From Candidatus Enterococcus leclercqii (GTDB lineage Bacteria > Bacillota > Bacilli > Lactobacillales > Enterococcaceae), in contig NZ_MAEH01000011.1 of the NCBI RefSeq assembly GCF_009933135.1, positions 62,001-126,000 on the forward strand: DNA of 64,000 nucleotides, given 5' to 3'. The notes beneath the pieces were generated by a model. The model had not been told where the DNA came from. It was given only the letters and a program-made list of their open reading frames with translations, and ran no database searches. Made by a program: the position numbers and the translations under genes. Numbering within the stretch: the first letter of the stretch is position 1; each line of letters begins with the position of its first letter. Positions 41,423 to 50,149 of this stretch are shown here, piece by piece.

Positions 41423-43210
41423 TCAGAGAATTACAGGTTGTATTAATCCTTTGGCATCGAATGTCAGCGGTGAAACACACGTCTCTCGATTATAGCCTTT
41501 AGCAGTCTCTGGATATTTTTCCAGTGGCGTTGCAAAGCGATGATAGCTAATCCAATATTCACCAGTCTTGTCATCGTGAAGAATACTGTGGTGTCCGGTT
41601 CCAAGAATATTTTTTTCTGGGCATTTGGTCAAGATAGGATACAAAAATTCCACGGGTCCAGTCACACTTTCTGCAATGCCATAATTGACGTGATAATTTT
41701 CATTGCCCGTATCCTCACAAGACCAAGTAAAATGATATCGATCGTCCTTTTTAAAGACTTCAACAGCTTCACGAAAATCTGTCAGTCCCTCCAACTCTTG
41801 CATTGTTTCTGGAACCAAAGCTGTCATTTCTGATGTTAGACGAGCAATTGCCCCAGTTTTTCCATTTCCCCATAAAAGATAATAAGTGCCTGCTTCTTCG
41901 AAAATTGATGGATCAATGGTTTGATGGATACCTGTCAATCCGGCCACATCCATCATTACCTTTGTAACTAGTGGTTGTTTCTTTGCAACAAACGGACCTT
42001 CCGGGTTGGTGGCCACGGCGCAGCCAATTGCCGAGCTCCCATCTTCTCCTTTTCCACAGAAGTAATAATAATAACGACCATCTTTTTCGGCAATACACGG
42101 TGCCCAAGCATTACTTTTAGCCCAAGGGACATCTCCCATGTGAAAATCCACGACTTTTCCTACTCGTTCATATGGACCTTGAGGCGTTTTAGAAACAGAC
42201 TTGAATACAGAAAACTCCCTGCTGCCCCAATCAACTTGGCCATCTGTTGTCGGGTAAATATAGTAGTCCTCTCCAAAGCGAACCAAATCCGGATCAGCAT
42301 ACAGTCCGGCAATTACAGGATTCTGCTGATCATAGAAGCGTTGAAGACGCTTATATTCAGAAGCTGTAATCGGCATCACTCCCCCATGGCGTTTTTTAGC
42401 TCCTCCAAAGTCATAACTATCAGATGGCAAAATTGCGAAATCTTTTTTCCCCAGATCATCAGTGAACAGAATCTGATAGCCTTTATTTTCGGCAAATCGA
42501 TCTAAAATCAAGTACCAGCGAGTATCTTCCCCTTGATAGATTTCCGGACCCTCCACACCGGATTGCATTTCTAAAACCGGTGAAAAAACAGGCTCATAAC
42601 TACCCGTTAATTCTGGCGAACGTTCCATGATGATCCGGCTAGTTGTTTCATCCTTAGTAAATCGGTAATAAAATCCCTCATGAAAAGTAATCGTGCTGTC
42701 AATGACATCCTGCTCTTTTTCCATGAAGACAAACGGTTCGTCGATTGCCGAAAAATCATCCGTATAAGCCGCGTACATCTTATGTTTTCCAGCAACTTTA
42801 GAAGCCCAAAATACCAGAAATCGCCCATTTTTTTCATCGTATATAGCTTCTGGTGCCCAAACATTTCCGGCCTCAGGGACACCTACCGTCAGCGCCCGTG
42901 GTCCTTGCCATTCGATCAAATTAGCAGATTCCCAAACAACGATTTTACGGCTGCCACTGGTTTGCGCTGCCGACCATCCCAACCCTTTTTCAATCCTCAG
43001 ATCTGTCGCAATCAAGTAAAACTTTCCTGTTTTCGGTTGCCGGATGATAAAAGGATCTCGAATTCCCTTTTCACCTACAGTGCTTTTCAAGACGGGCTTC
43101 CCTTGGTTTAAATCATGGAAATGCTTCCCATCTTGGCTAATACTGAAATAAACCTGTTCACCATCTCGGTGCTCACCGGTAAAATGAACAAACAAATAAT
43201 GATTCATCAT
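41423..43210 (-). CDS. Double-domain GH43-like glycosidase
   Basis: A 595-aa protein with two five-bladed propeller segments of GH43 type. The first (about residues 1-300) has IRDPFIIRQPKTGKFYLIATD and NVWAPEAIYDEKNGRFLVFW; the second (about 310-595) has GLYADPDLVRFGEDYYIYPTT (catalytic-base Asp region), NAWAPCIAEKDGRYYYYFCG, an HQTIDPSIF segment and a late GTGHHSILHD. The second looks catalytically complete; the first may be a degenerate or separate catalytic unit. No signal peptide. ATG at 43210 sits 8 nt after AGGA; 43219 is also in frame. Likely alpha-L-arabinofuranosidase, arabinanase or xylosidase. Confidence 0.85.
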   Translation of the reverse strand: MMNHYLFVHFTGEHRDGEQVYFSISQDGKHFHDLNQGKPVLKSTVGEKGIRDPFIIRQPKTGKFYLIATDLRIEKGLGWSAAQTSGSRKIVVWESANLIEWQGPRALTVGVPEAGNVWAPEAIYDEKNGRFLVFWASKVAGKHKMYAAYTDDFSAIDEPFVFMEKEQDVIDSTITFHEGFYYRFTKDETTSRIIMERSPELTGSYEPVFSPVLEMQSGVEGPEIYQGEDTRWYLILDRFAENKGYQILFTDDLGKKDFAILPSDSYDFGGAKKRHGGVMPITASEYKRLQRFYDQQNPVIAGLYADPDLVRFGEDYYIYPTTDGQVDWGSREFSVFKSVSKTPQGPYERVGKVVDFHMGDVPWAKSNAWAPCIAEKDGRYYYYFCGKGEDGSSAIGCAVATNPEGPFVAKKQPLVTKVMMDVAGLTGIHQTIDPSIFEEAGTYYLLWGNGKTGAIARLTSEMTALVPETMQELEGLTDFREAVEVFKKDDRYHFTWSCEDTGNENYHVNYGIAESVTGPVEFLYPILTKCPEKNILGTGHHSILHDDKTGEYWISYHRFATPLEKYPETAKGYNRETCVSPLTFDAKGLIQPVIL

Positions 43211-43256
43211 ATTTCTCATCCTAACTTTGCTAGTAGTATAGATACAGTCTACTAAG

Positions 43257-43313
43257 TTTACAACTATATGTAAATAATTATTTATCGTATCGGATAACTT
43301 AATACTATAAATA
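43257..43313. promoter_or_regulatory. Two dyads upstream of GH43
   Basis: TTTACA-N6-TGTAAA (43257-43274) is a perfect dyad. Next to it, TATTTATCGTAT / ATACTATAAATA (43279-43313) is an inverted repeat with 11 of 12 arm positions paired. Both lie within 110 bp of the GH43 start and are likely operators; the binding proteins are unknown. Confidence 0.5.
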
Positions 43314-43342
43314 TAACAAAAAGTTAATTTAAAGAATAAACA

Positions 43343-43380
43343 AAAAAAGAGACATTTCCATTTTTAGGAATGCCTCTTCT
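43343..43380 (-). terminator. Terminator of the first ArsR-fused gene
   Basis: Minus-strand hairpin AGAGGCATTCC / GGAAATGTCTCT (bulge and G-U pair) followed by a run of seven T residues, just past the stop codon. Confidence 0.7.
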
Positions 43381-43390
43381 CTCTATACGA

Positions 43391-44350
43391 CTAAATCGAT
43401 TCCACCGGTAATTCAGGAGGCAGCATGTCCTCTTCCGGATCTGTCTTTTCACTGTAGTAGAACTTAAATTCAATATTTGAATCATAATTTCCAAAACCTT
43501 TACCGAAAATAGTGCAGCCACCAATATTTTCAGCATCTTCTTTGACACTAATCCGAAAATCCCAAATCATCTTATCCAGTTTCAACTCTCGCATCCGACT
43601 CCACAATAGTTGCTTGCCATTGATCCAGACACCATGATTAGTAATTCGAAGCGTAACCTTTAATCCATATTGATTCATTGCGGGTTGCCACCAATCGGGG
43701 TTATATTTTCCCCGGACATCGACAAAGTCCCCGGGTGACGTCCAATATCCCAAATCAACTCCATTTAACTGGAAGCTAATATCTGATGGCCAGTTATTAT
43801 TCCCAGTTGGAAACTCTGAAGAGAGTTCCATCTCTATCTCCACCATCTGCAAACGATCCATATCAGTCAATGGATTGACAATTTTGTATTCAACAAACCC
43901 TTGCGTAAACCATAAAATCGCTGCTTGCGTTCGTCGAGTATCCATAAAGTACTTTGGTTCATCGTATTCGCCGATTTGAGCTTCTGTTGTTGCCAATCCG
44001 CAAGTCGGTACTACATAAAAATCGACATATTGCCCTACTGGTACAGAAGTTTCATAAAATTGGTAAGCTGGGTACACTTTTTGTGGAAATTCAATTTCGA
44101 TTAAATCTACTTTTAAAATAGATTGTTTTTGTAGTCCAGCTTTACCAGGGATACGTTCAGTCTTAATGATTCCGGCTGCTTCCAAAATTTTGACGTGTTT
44201 TGCTGTAACTGGATTACTTAGCCCCATTGCTGCGGCAAGTTCTTTGACATTCATTCTTTTCTTAGACAGTAGGGTAATGATATCAATTCTTGCAGGACTT
44301 GCAAGGGCCTCGAAAACCGGCAGTGAATCTTTTGATAAAGGAATGTGCAT
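43391..44350 (-). CDS. ArsR-type regulator fused to an uncharacterised C-terminal domain (1)
   Basis: A 319-aa protein. Residues 5-80 are an ArsR winged helix (SLPVFEALASPARIDIITLLSKKRMNVKELAAAMGL, recognition helix SNPVTAKHVKILEAAGII). The remaining 220 residues form a conserved domain (VPTCGLATTEAQIGEYDEPKYFMDTRRTQAAILWFTQGFVEY, then WPSDISFQLNGVDLGYWTSPGDFVDVRGKY) rich in aromatics and beta-strand-like, with no metal-sensing cysteine motif. A paralogue lies at 47.2 kb. ATG at 44350 follows AAAGGAG. It stands alone between GH43 and GH51 genes. The C-terminal part is a good candidate sugar-sensing domain (inference). Confidence 0.82.
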   Translation of the reverse strand: MHIPLSKDSLPVFEALASPARIDIITLLSKKRMNVKELAAAMGLSNPVTAKHVKILEAAGIIKTERIPGKAGLQKQSILKVDLIEIEFPQKVYPAYQFYETSVPVGQYVDFYVVPTCGLATTEAQIGEYDEPKYFMDTRRTQAAILWFTQGFVEYKIVNPLTDMDRLQMVEIEMELSSEFPTGNNNWPSDISFQLNGVDLGYWTSPGDFVDVRGKYNPDWWQPAMNQYGLKVTLRITNHGVWINGKQLLWSRMRELKLDKMIWDFRISVKEDAENIGGCTIFGKGFGNYDSNIEFKFYYSEKTDPEEDMLPPELPVESI

Positions 44351-44498
44351 TCCTTTCAACTCCTTTCATTATCACTATCGGTAATATCAAAAAAAACAGG
44401 GAATTTTGACTAACCACAACTTGATAGTGCTTTCACGATTACACGCTTGTAGATTATAGGTTTACTTATCATTTGTCAAGCAGAACATTTTAGTATTT

Positions 44499-44508
44499 AA
44501 GTTAACTT
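44499..44508. promoter_or_regulatory. Palindrome AAGTTAACTT
   Basis: Perfect palindrome 149 bp upstream of the ArsR-fused start and followed by TCACGCTAAAAA, similar to TAACGCTAAAA next to the importer dyad. The rest of the 487-bp gap (44351-44837) is AT-rich and without a gene. Confidence 0.4.
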
Positions 44509-44730
44509 TCACGCTAAAAAATGCCTGCATTTTTCAATTAACAAGCTATAAATTATGTTTCATAGTAATTAGTTGTCCTTGAGACGCCTGACTCTCTGTA
44601 GACAAGTATATAGTAGCATGGATATAGTTATTCAAAAATGTAGAATTTTACTTATTTGTATGTATAATCTTATGATTTACCAATAGCTTCATTCAACGCT
44701 ACTATCAAAACTCATCTAAGCTGGCGGTAC

Positions 44731-44765
44731 AAAAAAAGAAGTTCAGCTGCATCACCAAACTTCCT
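44731..44765 (-). terminator. Terminator of the abfA/GH51 operon
   Basis: Minus-strand stem GAAGTTT / GAACTTC around a CAGCTG-containing loop, followed by seven T residues, 75 bp past the second GH51 stop. Confidence 0.75.
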
Positions 44766-44837
44766 TTAATATTTTTTAAATCAGTAACCATTTCCACTTT
44801 TTAAAGCACGTTAAAGGCACTATTTGGCATCTTGCAC

Positions 44838-47171
44838 TTAATTGTTGATTTCAGCAAAAACTACGCTATTTTCCGGCAAATGAATTTCTGCGGTCTCATG
44901 GGTAACGAGTAGTTCCTGTTGCTGATAATCAAAATTTTCTGGATTGCTAAAATCATTGACTGCTTTTGCCTCAGCAGTCAATTTATGCATCGTTAAGCGC
45001 TCACCAGTGATCCCCTTCAAGGTAACAGTTACTGGCTCAGAAACATTTACTAGCTTCACATATTGTTTCTTACAAGTCTCATCTAATGTGCAGTTGGTAT
45101 AAAACTGTTTCAAAATAGGAACTTTAGCTTCAATATCGTTCATCACAACATCATCCACTATTGATGTAATATGGCGATCTTTGATGTGGAGTTCACACGT
45201 ATAGCTCTTGCCTGTCTCAACCTTCCAAATCGTTTGTGTCAGATCACTGATGCGTCCCTCACGAACAGAGCGAATCATGCAGTCTTGGTTCTGCCATCCT
45301 CCTAGTAGCCAAACAAAGGTATTTTCGGTATTCTGTTCTCCAAAATTAAGCTGAAATCCTCGATCCCACTGACCACCGGTTTTTTCAAATTCAAATTTGA
45401 TAGTATAGTCGGTTTCTTCGAAGCGTTCAATAAACGTCACTTTCTCATATGCGTTAATTTTACCATCTGCCACGGTAATCTCCTCACCAGTATGGTTGTT
45501 AATAATTCGAACATTTCGATAGTTAACCTCTGCGTTGTCTCCTACAATTCCAATACCACCAGCAATGTGTTTTTCTTCCAAAAGCTTTGGCGCTGCAAGT
45601 CCTGTGACTTCCATCCCCATATTGTGGGTTCCCTGAAATTTAGTGAAGAGTTTTTGCACGTGATAGTTCATACTGCCATATACGTGGGCCTGATCGAACC
45701 AAATCAAGTCCGGTCGCCAATTCACATAGTCGATATTTGCTAACATCGGTGCATAGCAAGCCAAAGCAACTTTATCGGCATTACGTTCCAGTCCAATCAT
45801 GTAGCTGGCTTCAACGGCAGCATTGTACCACTCGTTGCCCCAAGAAGCATATTCACCCAGAAAAACCTTTGGACCTGTGGAATCATAATGATCATAGCGA
45901 TCGTGATTGGCCAGTAGCCAATCTGTCGTCTGATAATAATGTTCATCTACCAAGTCAGATCCATTTTTGCGAGCGCTGTTCCATCCTCGTTGATATTCGC
46001 TACCAGCAGCAAAGGGCCCTGCAGAGTTAATCAGCCGAATTTCGGGATATTTTTCACGGATTGCTTTGTGAAAATGGTCATATCGATTGAAGAACTCCTG
46101 TCCCACCTCCTCGTTACCCACTGCCAAATATTCCAGATTGAAAGGTTCTGGATGGCCCATCTCAGCTCGCATTCCACCCCATTTAGTGGCGGTATTCCCA
46201 TTTGCAAATTCGATTAAATCTAGTGCATCCTGAATCCATTCTCCCAACATTTCAACTGGCACCGCCTGTTGATGATGTGGATCCCACCCTGCCGGCAGAA
46301 CCGGCAATGGCTTTGCTCCCAAATCTTCACATAAGAGGAAATATTCATAAAAACCCAGCCCTAACGTTTGATTATATCCCCAACTGTTACGCCTTGAAGG
46401 ACGATGCTCAATAGGTCCAATGGTATTTTTCCAACGGTACATGGAATCCCGATCTTCGGCATTTAGACTCCCATCATGAACAAGACAGCCACCAGGAAAA
46501 CGCATAAATTTTGGATTCATAGCAGCCAATAAGTCCGCGATGTCTTTGCGGCAGCCGTTTTTCCGACCTTTGAACGTTGCTACGGGAAATAATGAGACCA
46601 TATCGACGGCGCAATTAGTTCCGGCTTCAAAAACCAGTGCCAAACGGGCTGTTCTTGTTGTTGTCTTCGCAGTTAGTTTCACTTCGCATTTTTGCCACTC
46701 AGGGTTTTTAACTGCTATTGTTTCTTGTGCTAAAATACTTCCATCAACTTCTTTTAGCTGAACAGTAATATTTACTGATTGAATCGGCGTACGAGCAAAT
46801 AAGCTGAAGTCATACCTTTCTCCTTCGCTGAGCGCCAGACCTTGGTTGAAACCCGTATTTTGAAGTTCAAAGGTTTCGTTAACGTCGATTTTCAGGTAAT
46901 GGGGATTTTTTGGATGCAATGGCTGATCTGTGAGTACACGGACATGTACAGCCTCAGAACGAAGCGGTTGACCAACTCCATCCGTCCAGCCATATAGGCC
47001 ATGATACTCCTTATTGTCGATAGAACAAAATTCAAAGGAGCGATTTTGGATCATCTCTGCATATAGACCGCCGTCTGCTGCATGGTTCAAGTCTTCAAAA
47101 AAGATACCATACAAATCTCCTAACGGTGCTCCTTTTTGTTGAGGATAAAGCGTGATAACCGGGTTTGTCAT
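44838..47171 (-). CDS. GH51 alpha-L-arabinofuranosidase, large form
   Basis: A 777-aa GH51 enzyme. N-terminal GDLYGIFFEDLNHAADGG opens the protein, a CBM-like jelly roll follows at about 50-170, and the barrel contains FMRFPGGC, acid/base Glu in YLAVGNEEVGQEFF and nucleophile Glu in FLGEYASWGNEWY. A further beta-sandwich-like insert (TIKFEFEKTGGQWDRGFQLNFG) lies at about 560-680 before the C-terminal sheet. This matches the larger multidomain group, often extracellular, yet no signal peptide is present. ATG at 47171 follows AGGAGAATGAG. It begins 24 bp after the ArsR-fused gene, so it is in the abfA operon. Confidence 0.9.
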   Translation of the reverse strand: MTNPVITLYPQQKGAPLGDLYGIFFEDLNHAADGGLYAEMIQNRSFEFCSIDNKEYHGLYGWTDGVGQPLRSEAVHVRVLTDQPLHPKNPHYLKIDVNETFELQNTGFNQGLALSEGERYDFSLFARTPIQSVNITVQLKEVDGSILAQETIAVKNPEWQKCEVKLTAKTTTRTARLALVFEAGTNCAVDMVSLFPVATFKGRKNGCRKDIADLLAAMNPKFMRFPGGCLVHDGSLNAEDRDSMYRWKNTIGPIEHRPSRRNSWGYNQTLGLGFYEYFLLCEDLGAKPLPVLPAGWDPHHQQAVPVEMLGEWIQDALDLIEFANGNTATKWGGMRAEMGHPEPFNLEYLAVGNEEVGQEFFNRYDHFHKAIREKYPEIRLINSAGPFAAGSEYQRGWNSARKNGSDLVDEHYYQTTDWLLANHDRYDHYDSTGPKVFLGEYASWGNEWYNAAVEASYMIGLERNADKVALACYAPMLANIDYVNWRPDLIWFDQAHVYGSMNYHVQKLFTKFQGTHNMGMEVTGLAAPKLLEEKHIAGGIGIVGDNAEVNYRNVRIINNHTGEEITVADGKINAYEKVTFIERFEETDYTIKFEFEKTGGQWDRGFQLNFGEQNTENTFVWLLGGWQNQDCMIRSVREGRISDLTQTIWKVETGKSYTCELHIKDRHITSIVDDVVMNDIEAKVPILKQFYTNCTLDETCKKQYVKLVNVSEPVTVTLKGITGERLTMHKLTAEAKAVNDFSNPENFDYQQQELLVTHETAEIHLPENSVVFAEINN

Positions 47172-47195
47172 CTCATTCTCCTTCTTATGAATCTT

Positions 47196-48122
47196 TTACC
47201 TTGATTCACTCATGTATTTCGGACGATAGCTGGTCAAAAAGACAATGCTTTGATCATAATCACCAAAGTCTTTGCCAAAAAGTGTGATGCCGCCGACTTT
47301 TTCCGCGTCCTCTTTTACTGCTATTTTTAGATTCCAAAAATCCTGTAGGTCGTTGGTAATTTCTGACAGCGACACCTTCGATACTTGCTCGTCATCAATA
47401 AAAACCCCATCTTCTCGCACATCAATAGTCAGCAAAAGCCCATACTGATTAATCTCTGAAGACCACCAGGAGGGCGTATAGTTTCCTCGGCGATCAGCAA
47501 AGTCGCCTGGACTTCGCCATGTACAAAGCTCTACCCCATTCAATGAAAAAGTAATATCTGACGGCCAATCTTCCTTCCAGCCAGGATATTCTGACGAAAT
47601 TTCCAAAGATAAGCGTAAACTCTCCGGCTCTTGATTCGCTTGCAATAAGTTAGGAACCTGATATTCCAGAAACCCTTTTGTAAACCATAAAATCCCCGCC
47701 TCCGCTTTTAAGGTGTCCATAAAATATTTTGGTTCATCAAAATTGCCAATATAGTCACTAGCCGTCGCTAAACCACATGTGGGTGCCACATTGAATCGAT
47801 TGTAATGCCCAATAGGTACTTCCTGTCTATATTGGTAGCCACGGTTTTGCCCCTGACTAAGCACAACATTCAGCTCTTCAGCCAAGATTTTAGCAAGACG
47901 CTGTGTACCTGCTTTTCCGGGAATACGACGTGTGGTAATCAACCCGGCTTTTTCCAGTTGATTGATATGTTTACCAATAATCACACTGGACAGCCCCAAA
48001 GCTTCCGCCAGCTCTTTGATATTGCTCTCACCTTGGGACAAGATTTGCAACATTTCTAAGCGGGTTTTACTAGCTAGTGCTTCATACACTGGCAACGAAC
48101 TTTCTGTGATATCTAAACGCAC
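47196..48122 (-). CDS. ArsR-type regulator fused to an uncharacterised C-terminal domain (2)
   Basis: A 308-aa paralogue of the 43.4-kb protein: same ArsR helix-turn-helix (SLPVYEALASKTRLEMLQILSQGESNIKELAEALGL; SSVIIGKHINQLEKAGLI) and same C-terminal domain (APTCGLATASDYIGNFDEPKYFMDT; ILWFTKGFLEYQVPN; WPSDITFSLNGVELCTWRSPGDFADRRGNY). GTG at 48122 is chosen because it aligns with the paralogue's start and has GAAGGGAAG upstream. It overlaps the end of the Cys-rich gene by 10 bp. It lies between two GH51 genes in one operon, which strongly suggests it senses the products or substrates of those enzymes (inference). Confidence 0.82.
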   Translation of the reverse strand: MRLDITESSLPVYEALASKTRLEMLQILSQGESNIKELAEALGLSSVIIGKHINQLEKAGLITTRRIPGKAGTQRLAKILAEELNVVLSQGQNRGYQYRQEVPIGHYNRFNVAPTCGLATASDYIGNFDEPKYFMDTLKAEAGILWFTKGFLEYQVPNLLQANQEPESLRLSLEISSEYPGWKEDWPSDITFSLNGVELCTWRSPGDFADRRGNYTPSWWSSEINQYGLLLTIDVREDGVFIDDEQVSKVSLSEITNDLQDFWNLKIAVKEDAEKVGGITLFGKDFGDYDQSIVFLTSYRPKYMSESR

Positions 48123-48388
48123 GGAGTGACACTTCCCTTCAATTCTCTTTTGGGCCAGCGGGCTTGCGGGCAATCTTTTTGTGGCAAATGGGCACGGAAT
48201 TCATAATAACAACCACACTTAGTACAAGTATGCAGTGAACGATAGGGGCATTTCTGACAAATCTCGGTTCGCTTTCTAACCTCTGTTTCTGGTAGACACG
48301 CTGCTTCCAATGTGAGTTGTTCGTTGATCAATTCCTTCACATCCACGTTACGAGCAGCTTCTCTTGGCTGACAACCGCGACAAATCAT
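48113..48388 (-). CDS. Small cysteine-rich protein (DUF6171-like)
   Basis: A 91-aa protein with about ten cysteines, in pairs like a zinc ribbon: MICRGC at the start, [28 protein letters not shown]. The [12 protein letters not shown]...[12 protein letters not shown] pattern resembles DUF6171, a family of unknown function. ATG at 48388 overlaps the abfA stop in an ATGA arrangement, which implies translational coupling; its own end overlaps the ArsR-fused start. Cytoplasmic, no signal peptide. Such a protein inside an arabinosidase operon is unexpected. Confidence 0.75.
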   Translation of the reverse strand: MICRGCQPREAARNVDVKELINEQLTLEAACLPETEVRKRTEICQKCPYRSLHTCTKCGCYYEFRAHLPQKDCPQARWPKRELKGSVTPCV

Positions 48389-49833
48389 TCGTGGCACGCC
48401 ATCGTAATCGTCACGATGCTCATCGGCGGCAGGCTGAGTTTCACCCCGTCTTCAATTTCTGTTACTCCATCAAAATCAGTGATTGTTACTGTCTCTGGGT
48501 GGTCAAAATCATTATAGGCGTTCATTTCTGTACCAATGAGACCTCGTGCCTCTTTCACTGTCACAGCTGTATCTAAAACGATATTCAAGGACGCACTTTC
48601 TTTTAAATCAAAGTTGGCGAGGCTGACTGTCAATTGGCCACCTTTTTGTGAAGCTGTGCTCGTTACATGAGGCGGGAGTTCACCAAAACAGTCGATTAAT
48701 TGTGCATCCTGGTGATTTTTATAAAGGTCAAACACATGATAGCTCGGTGTCTTCACCATTTGAGCTCCTTCTGTCAAAATCATCGCCTGCAAGACGTTTA
48801 CCGTCTGAGCAATATTAGCCATGTGAACTCGATCGGCATGTTTGTGGAAGATATTCAAGGTGATTGCTGCCACCATTGCATCTCGCAGGGTATTTTGCTG
48901 GTACAAAAAGCCCGGATTTGTACCAGGCTCCGCTGTGAACCAAGTCCCCCACTCATCTACAATCATCCCGATACGCTTTTCCGGATCATATTTGTCCATA
49001 ATCGTACCATGGCGCCTGATAAGTTCGTCCATGTAAGCAGCTTTCTCACAAGTTAAATACCAGTCATCAGCGGTAAACTCAGTGGCACTGCCTTTTTCTT
49101 CCCACCCATGAGGATGGACATAATAATGCAAGCTCAAACCGTCCATCATCCAATGGGCATTTTTCATCAAAGTCTCTGTCCAGTGGTAATCGGCAACATT
49201 CGCCCCACCGGCAATTTTATAGATTTTATCTTCTCCATACTGGCGGACATAGGTTTGATAGCGTCGGTATTCGTCAGCATAATATTCCGCCCGCATATTA
49301 CCTCCACAACCCCAGTTTTCATTACCAACTCCAAAAAAAGCCAGTTTCCAAGGTTCTTCTCGCCCATTTTTGCGGCGCTCTTCGGCCATAGGAGAAACGC
49401 CCCCCATGGTGATGTACTCCACCCATTCCTGCATTTCTTGGACAGTTCCACTGCCGACATTCCCATTCACATAGGCTTCACATTCCAGCTGTCTTACCAG
49501 TTCAAAAAATTCATGGGTGCCGAAGTGGTTATTTTCCGTCACCCCGCCCCAGTGAGTATTGACCATCATTTTACGGGTTTCTTTCGGACCAATCCCGTCT
49601 TTCCAATGGTATTCATCGGCAAAACATCCCCCCGGCCAACGCAAAACCGGTATTTTGATGTGTTTCAATGCCTCAACGACGTCGGTACGCATGCCATTGA
49701 CATTGGCAATCTCAGACTCCGTTCCTACATAGAGTCCTTCGTAGATACAACGGCCTAAATGTTCAGCGAAATGGCCGTAGATGTATTTGCTGATAGTTGG
49801 ACCGCTTTTTTTAGTCAATAATTGAATAGTCAT
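48385..49833 (-). CDS. abfA: GH51 alpha-L-arabinofuranosidase, intracellular form
   Basis: A 482-aa GH51 enzyme removing terminal alpha-L-arabinofuranose from arabino-oligosaccharides. The acid/base is Glu172 in [11 protein letters not shown], the nucleophile Glu294 in [10 protein letters not shown], and [15 protein letters not shown] is the usual substrate-pocket segment. The length and lack of signal peptide match the cytoplasmic AbfA group. ATG at 49833 follows AAAGGAG. First gene of abfA-DUF6171-ArsR-GH51. Its ribosome site is the right arm of a long inverted repeat in the leader. Confidence 0.94.
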   Translation of the reverse strand: MTIQLLTKKSGPTISKYIYGHFAEHLGRCIYEGLYVGTESEIANVNGMRTDVVEALKHIKIPVLRWPGGCFADEYHWKDGIGPKETRKMMVNTHWGGVTENNHFGTHEFFELVRQLECEAYVNGNVGSGTVQEMQEWVEYITMGGVSPMAEERRKNGREEPWKLAFFGVGNENWGCGGNMRAEYYADEYRRYQTYVRQYGEDKIYKIAGGANVADYHWTETLMKNAHWMMDGLSLHYYVHPHGWEEKGSATEFTADDWYLTCEKAAYMDELIRRHGTIMDKYDPEKRIGMIVDEWGTWFTAEPGTNPGFLYQQNTLRDAMVAAITLNIFHKHADRVHMANIAQTVNVLQAMILTEGAQMVKTPSYHVFDLYKNHQDAQLIDCFGELPPHVTSTASQKGGQLTVSLANFDLKESASLNIVLDTAVTVKEARGLIGTEMNAYNDFDHPETVTITDFDGVTEIEDGVKLSLPPMSIVTITMACHE

Positions 49834-49834
49834 T

Positions 49835-49910
49835 TGATACGCTCCTTTAGTTAACTTTTTAATTCCTTTTACAAAACGAATATATTTGCTTTTTCAAAAA
49901 GAGCGTATCA
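49835..49910 (-). promoter_or_regulatory. Inverted repeat covering the abfA ribosome binding site
   Basis: TGATACGCTCCTTT (49835-49848) and AAAAGAGCGTATCA (49897-49910) pair over 14 bp with one G-U pair and a 48-nt loop. In the mRNA the right arm is the AAAGGAGCGTATCA just before the start codon. The loop contains AGTTAACT (49849-49856). The rest of the 316-bp gap shows no gene. Confidence 0.55.
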
Positions 49911-50067
49911 TAATAAAAAAGGGCTTTCAACACTATTTTTATCTTTTTCAGTAAAAAGTACATAAATGGGAACATTCCTACTCTACCCATAACATACTTA
50001 ATCAAATCGTTAATCATATAAACAGCTATACTACCGAAAATTACTAGCTACCAGCAATTTTACGAAA

Positions 50068-50110
50068 CATCCCCGACACCTTCTACTTGACACACGATGT
50101 CGGGGACGTT
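50068..50110 (-). terminator. Terminator-like hairpin after the response regulator
   Basis: Stem ACGTCCCCGACA / TGTCGGGGATGT with a 19-nt loop; the T run is short (TTTCGT). Confidence 0.65.
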
Positions 50111-50149
50111 AACCTTATTCTCATTTTCACTCAGCTGCTGCATCGCTCA

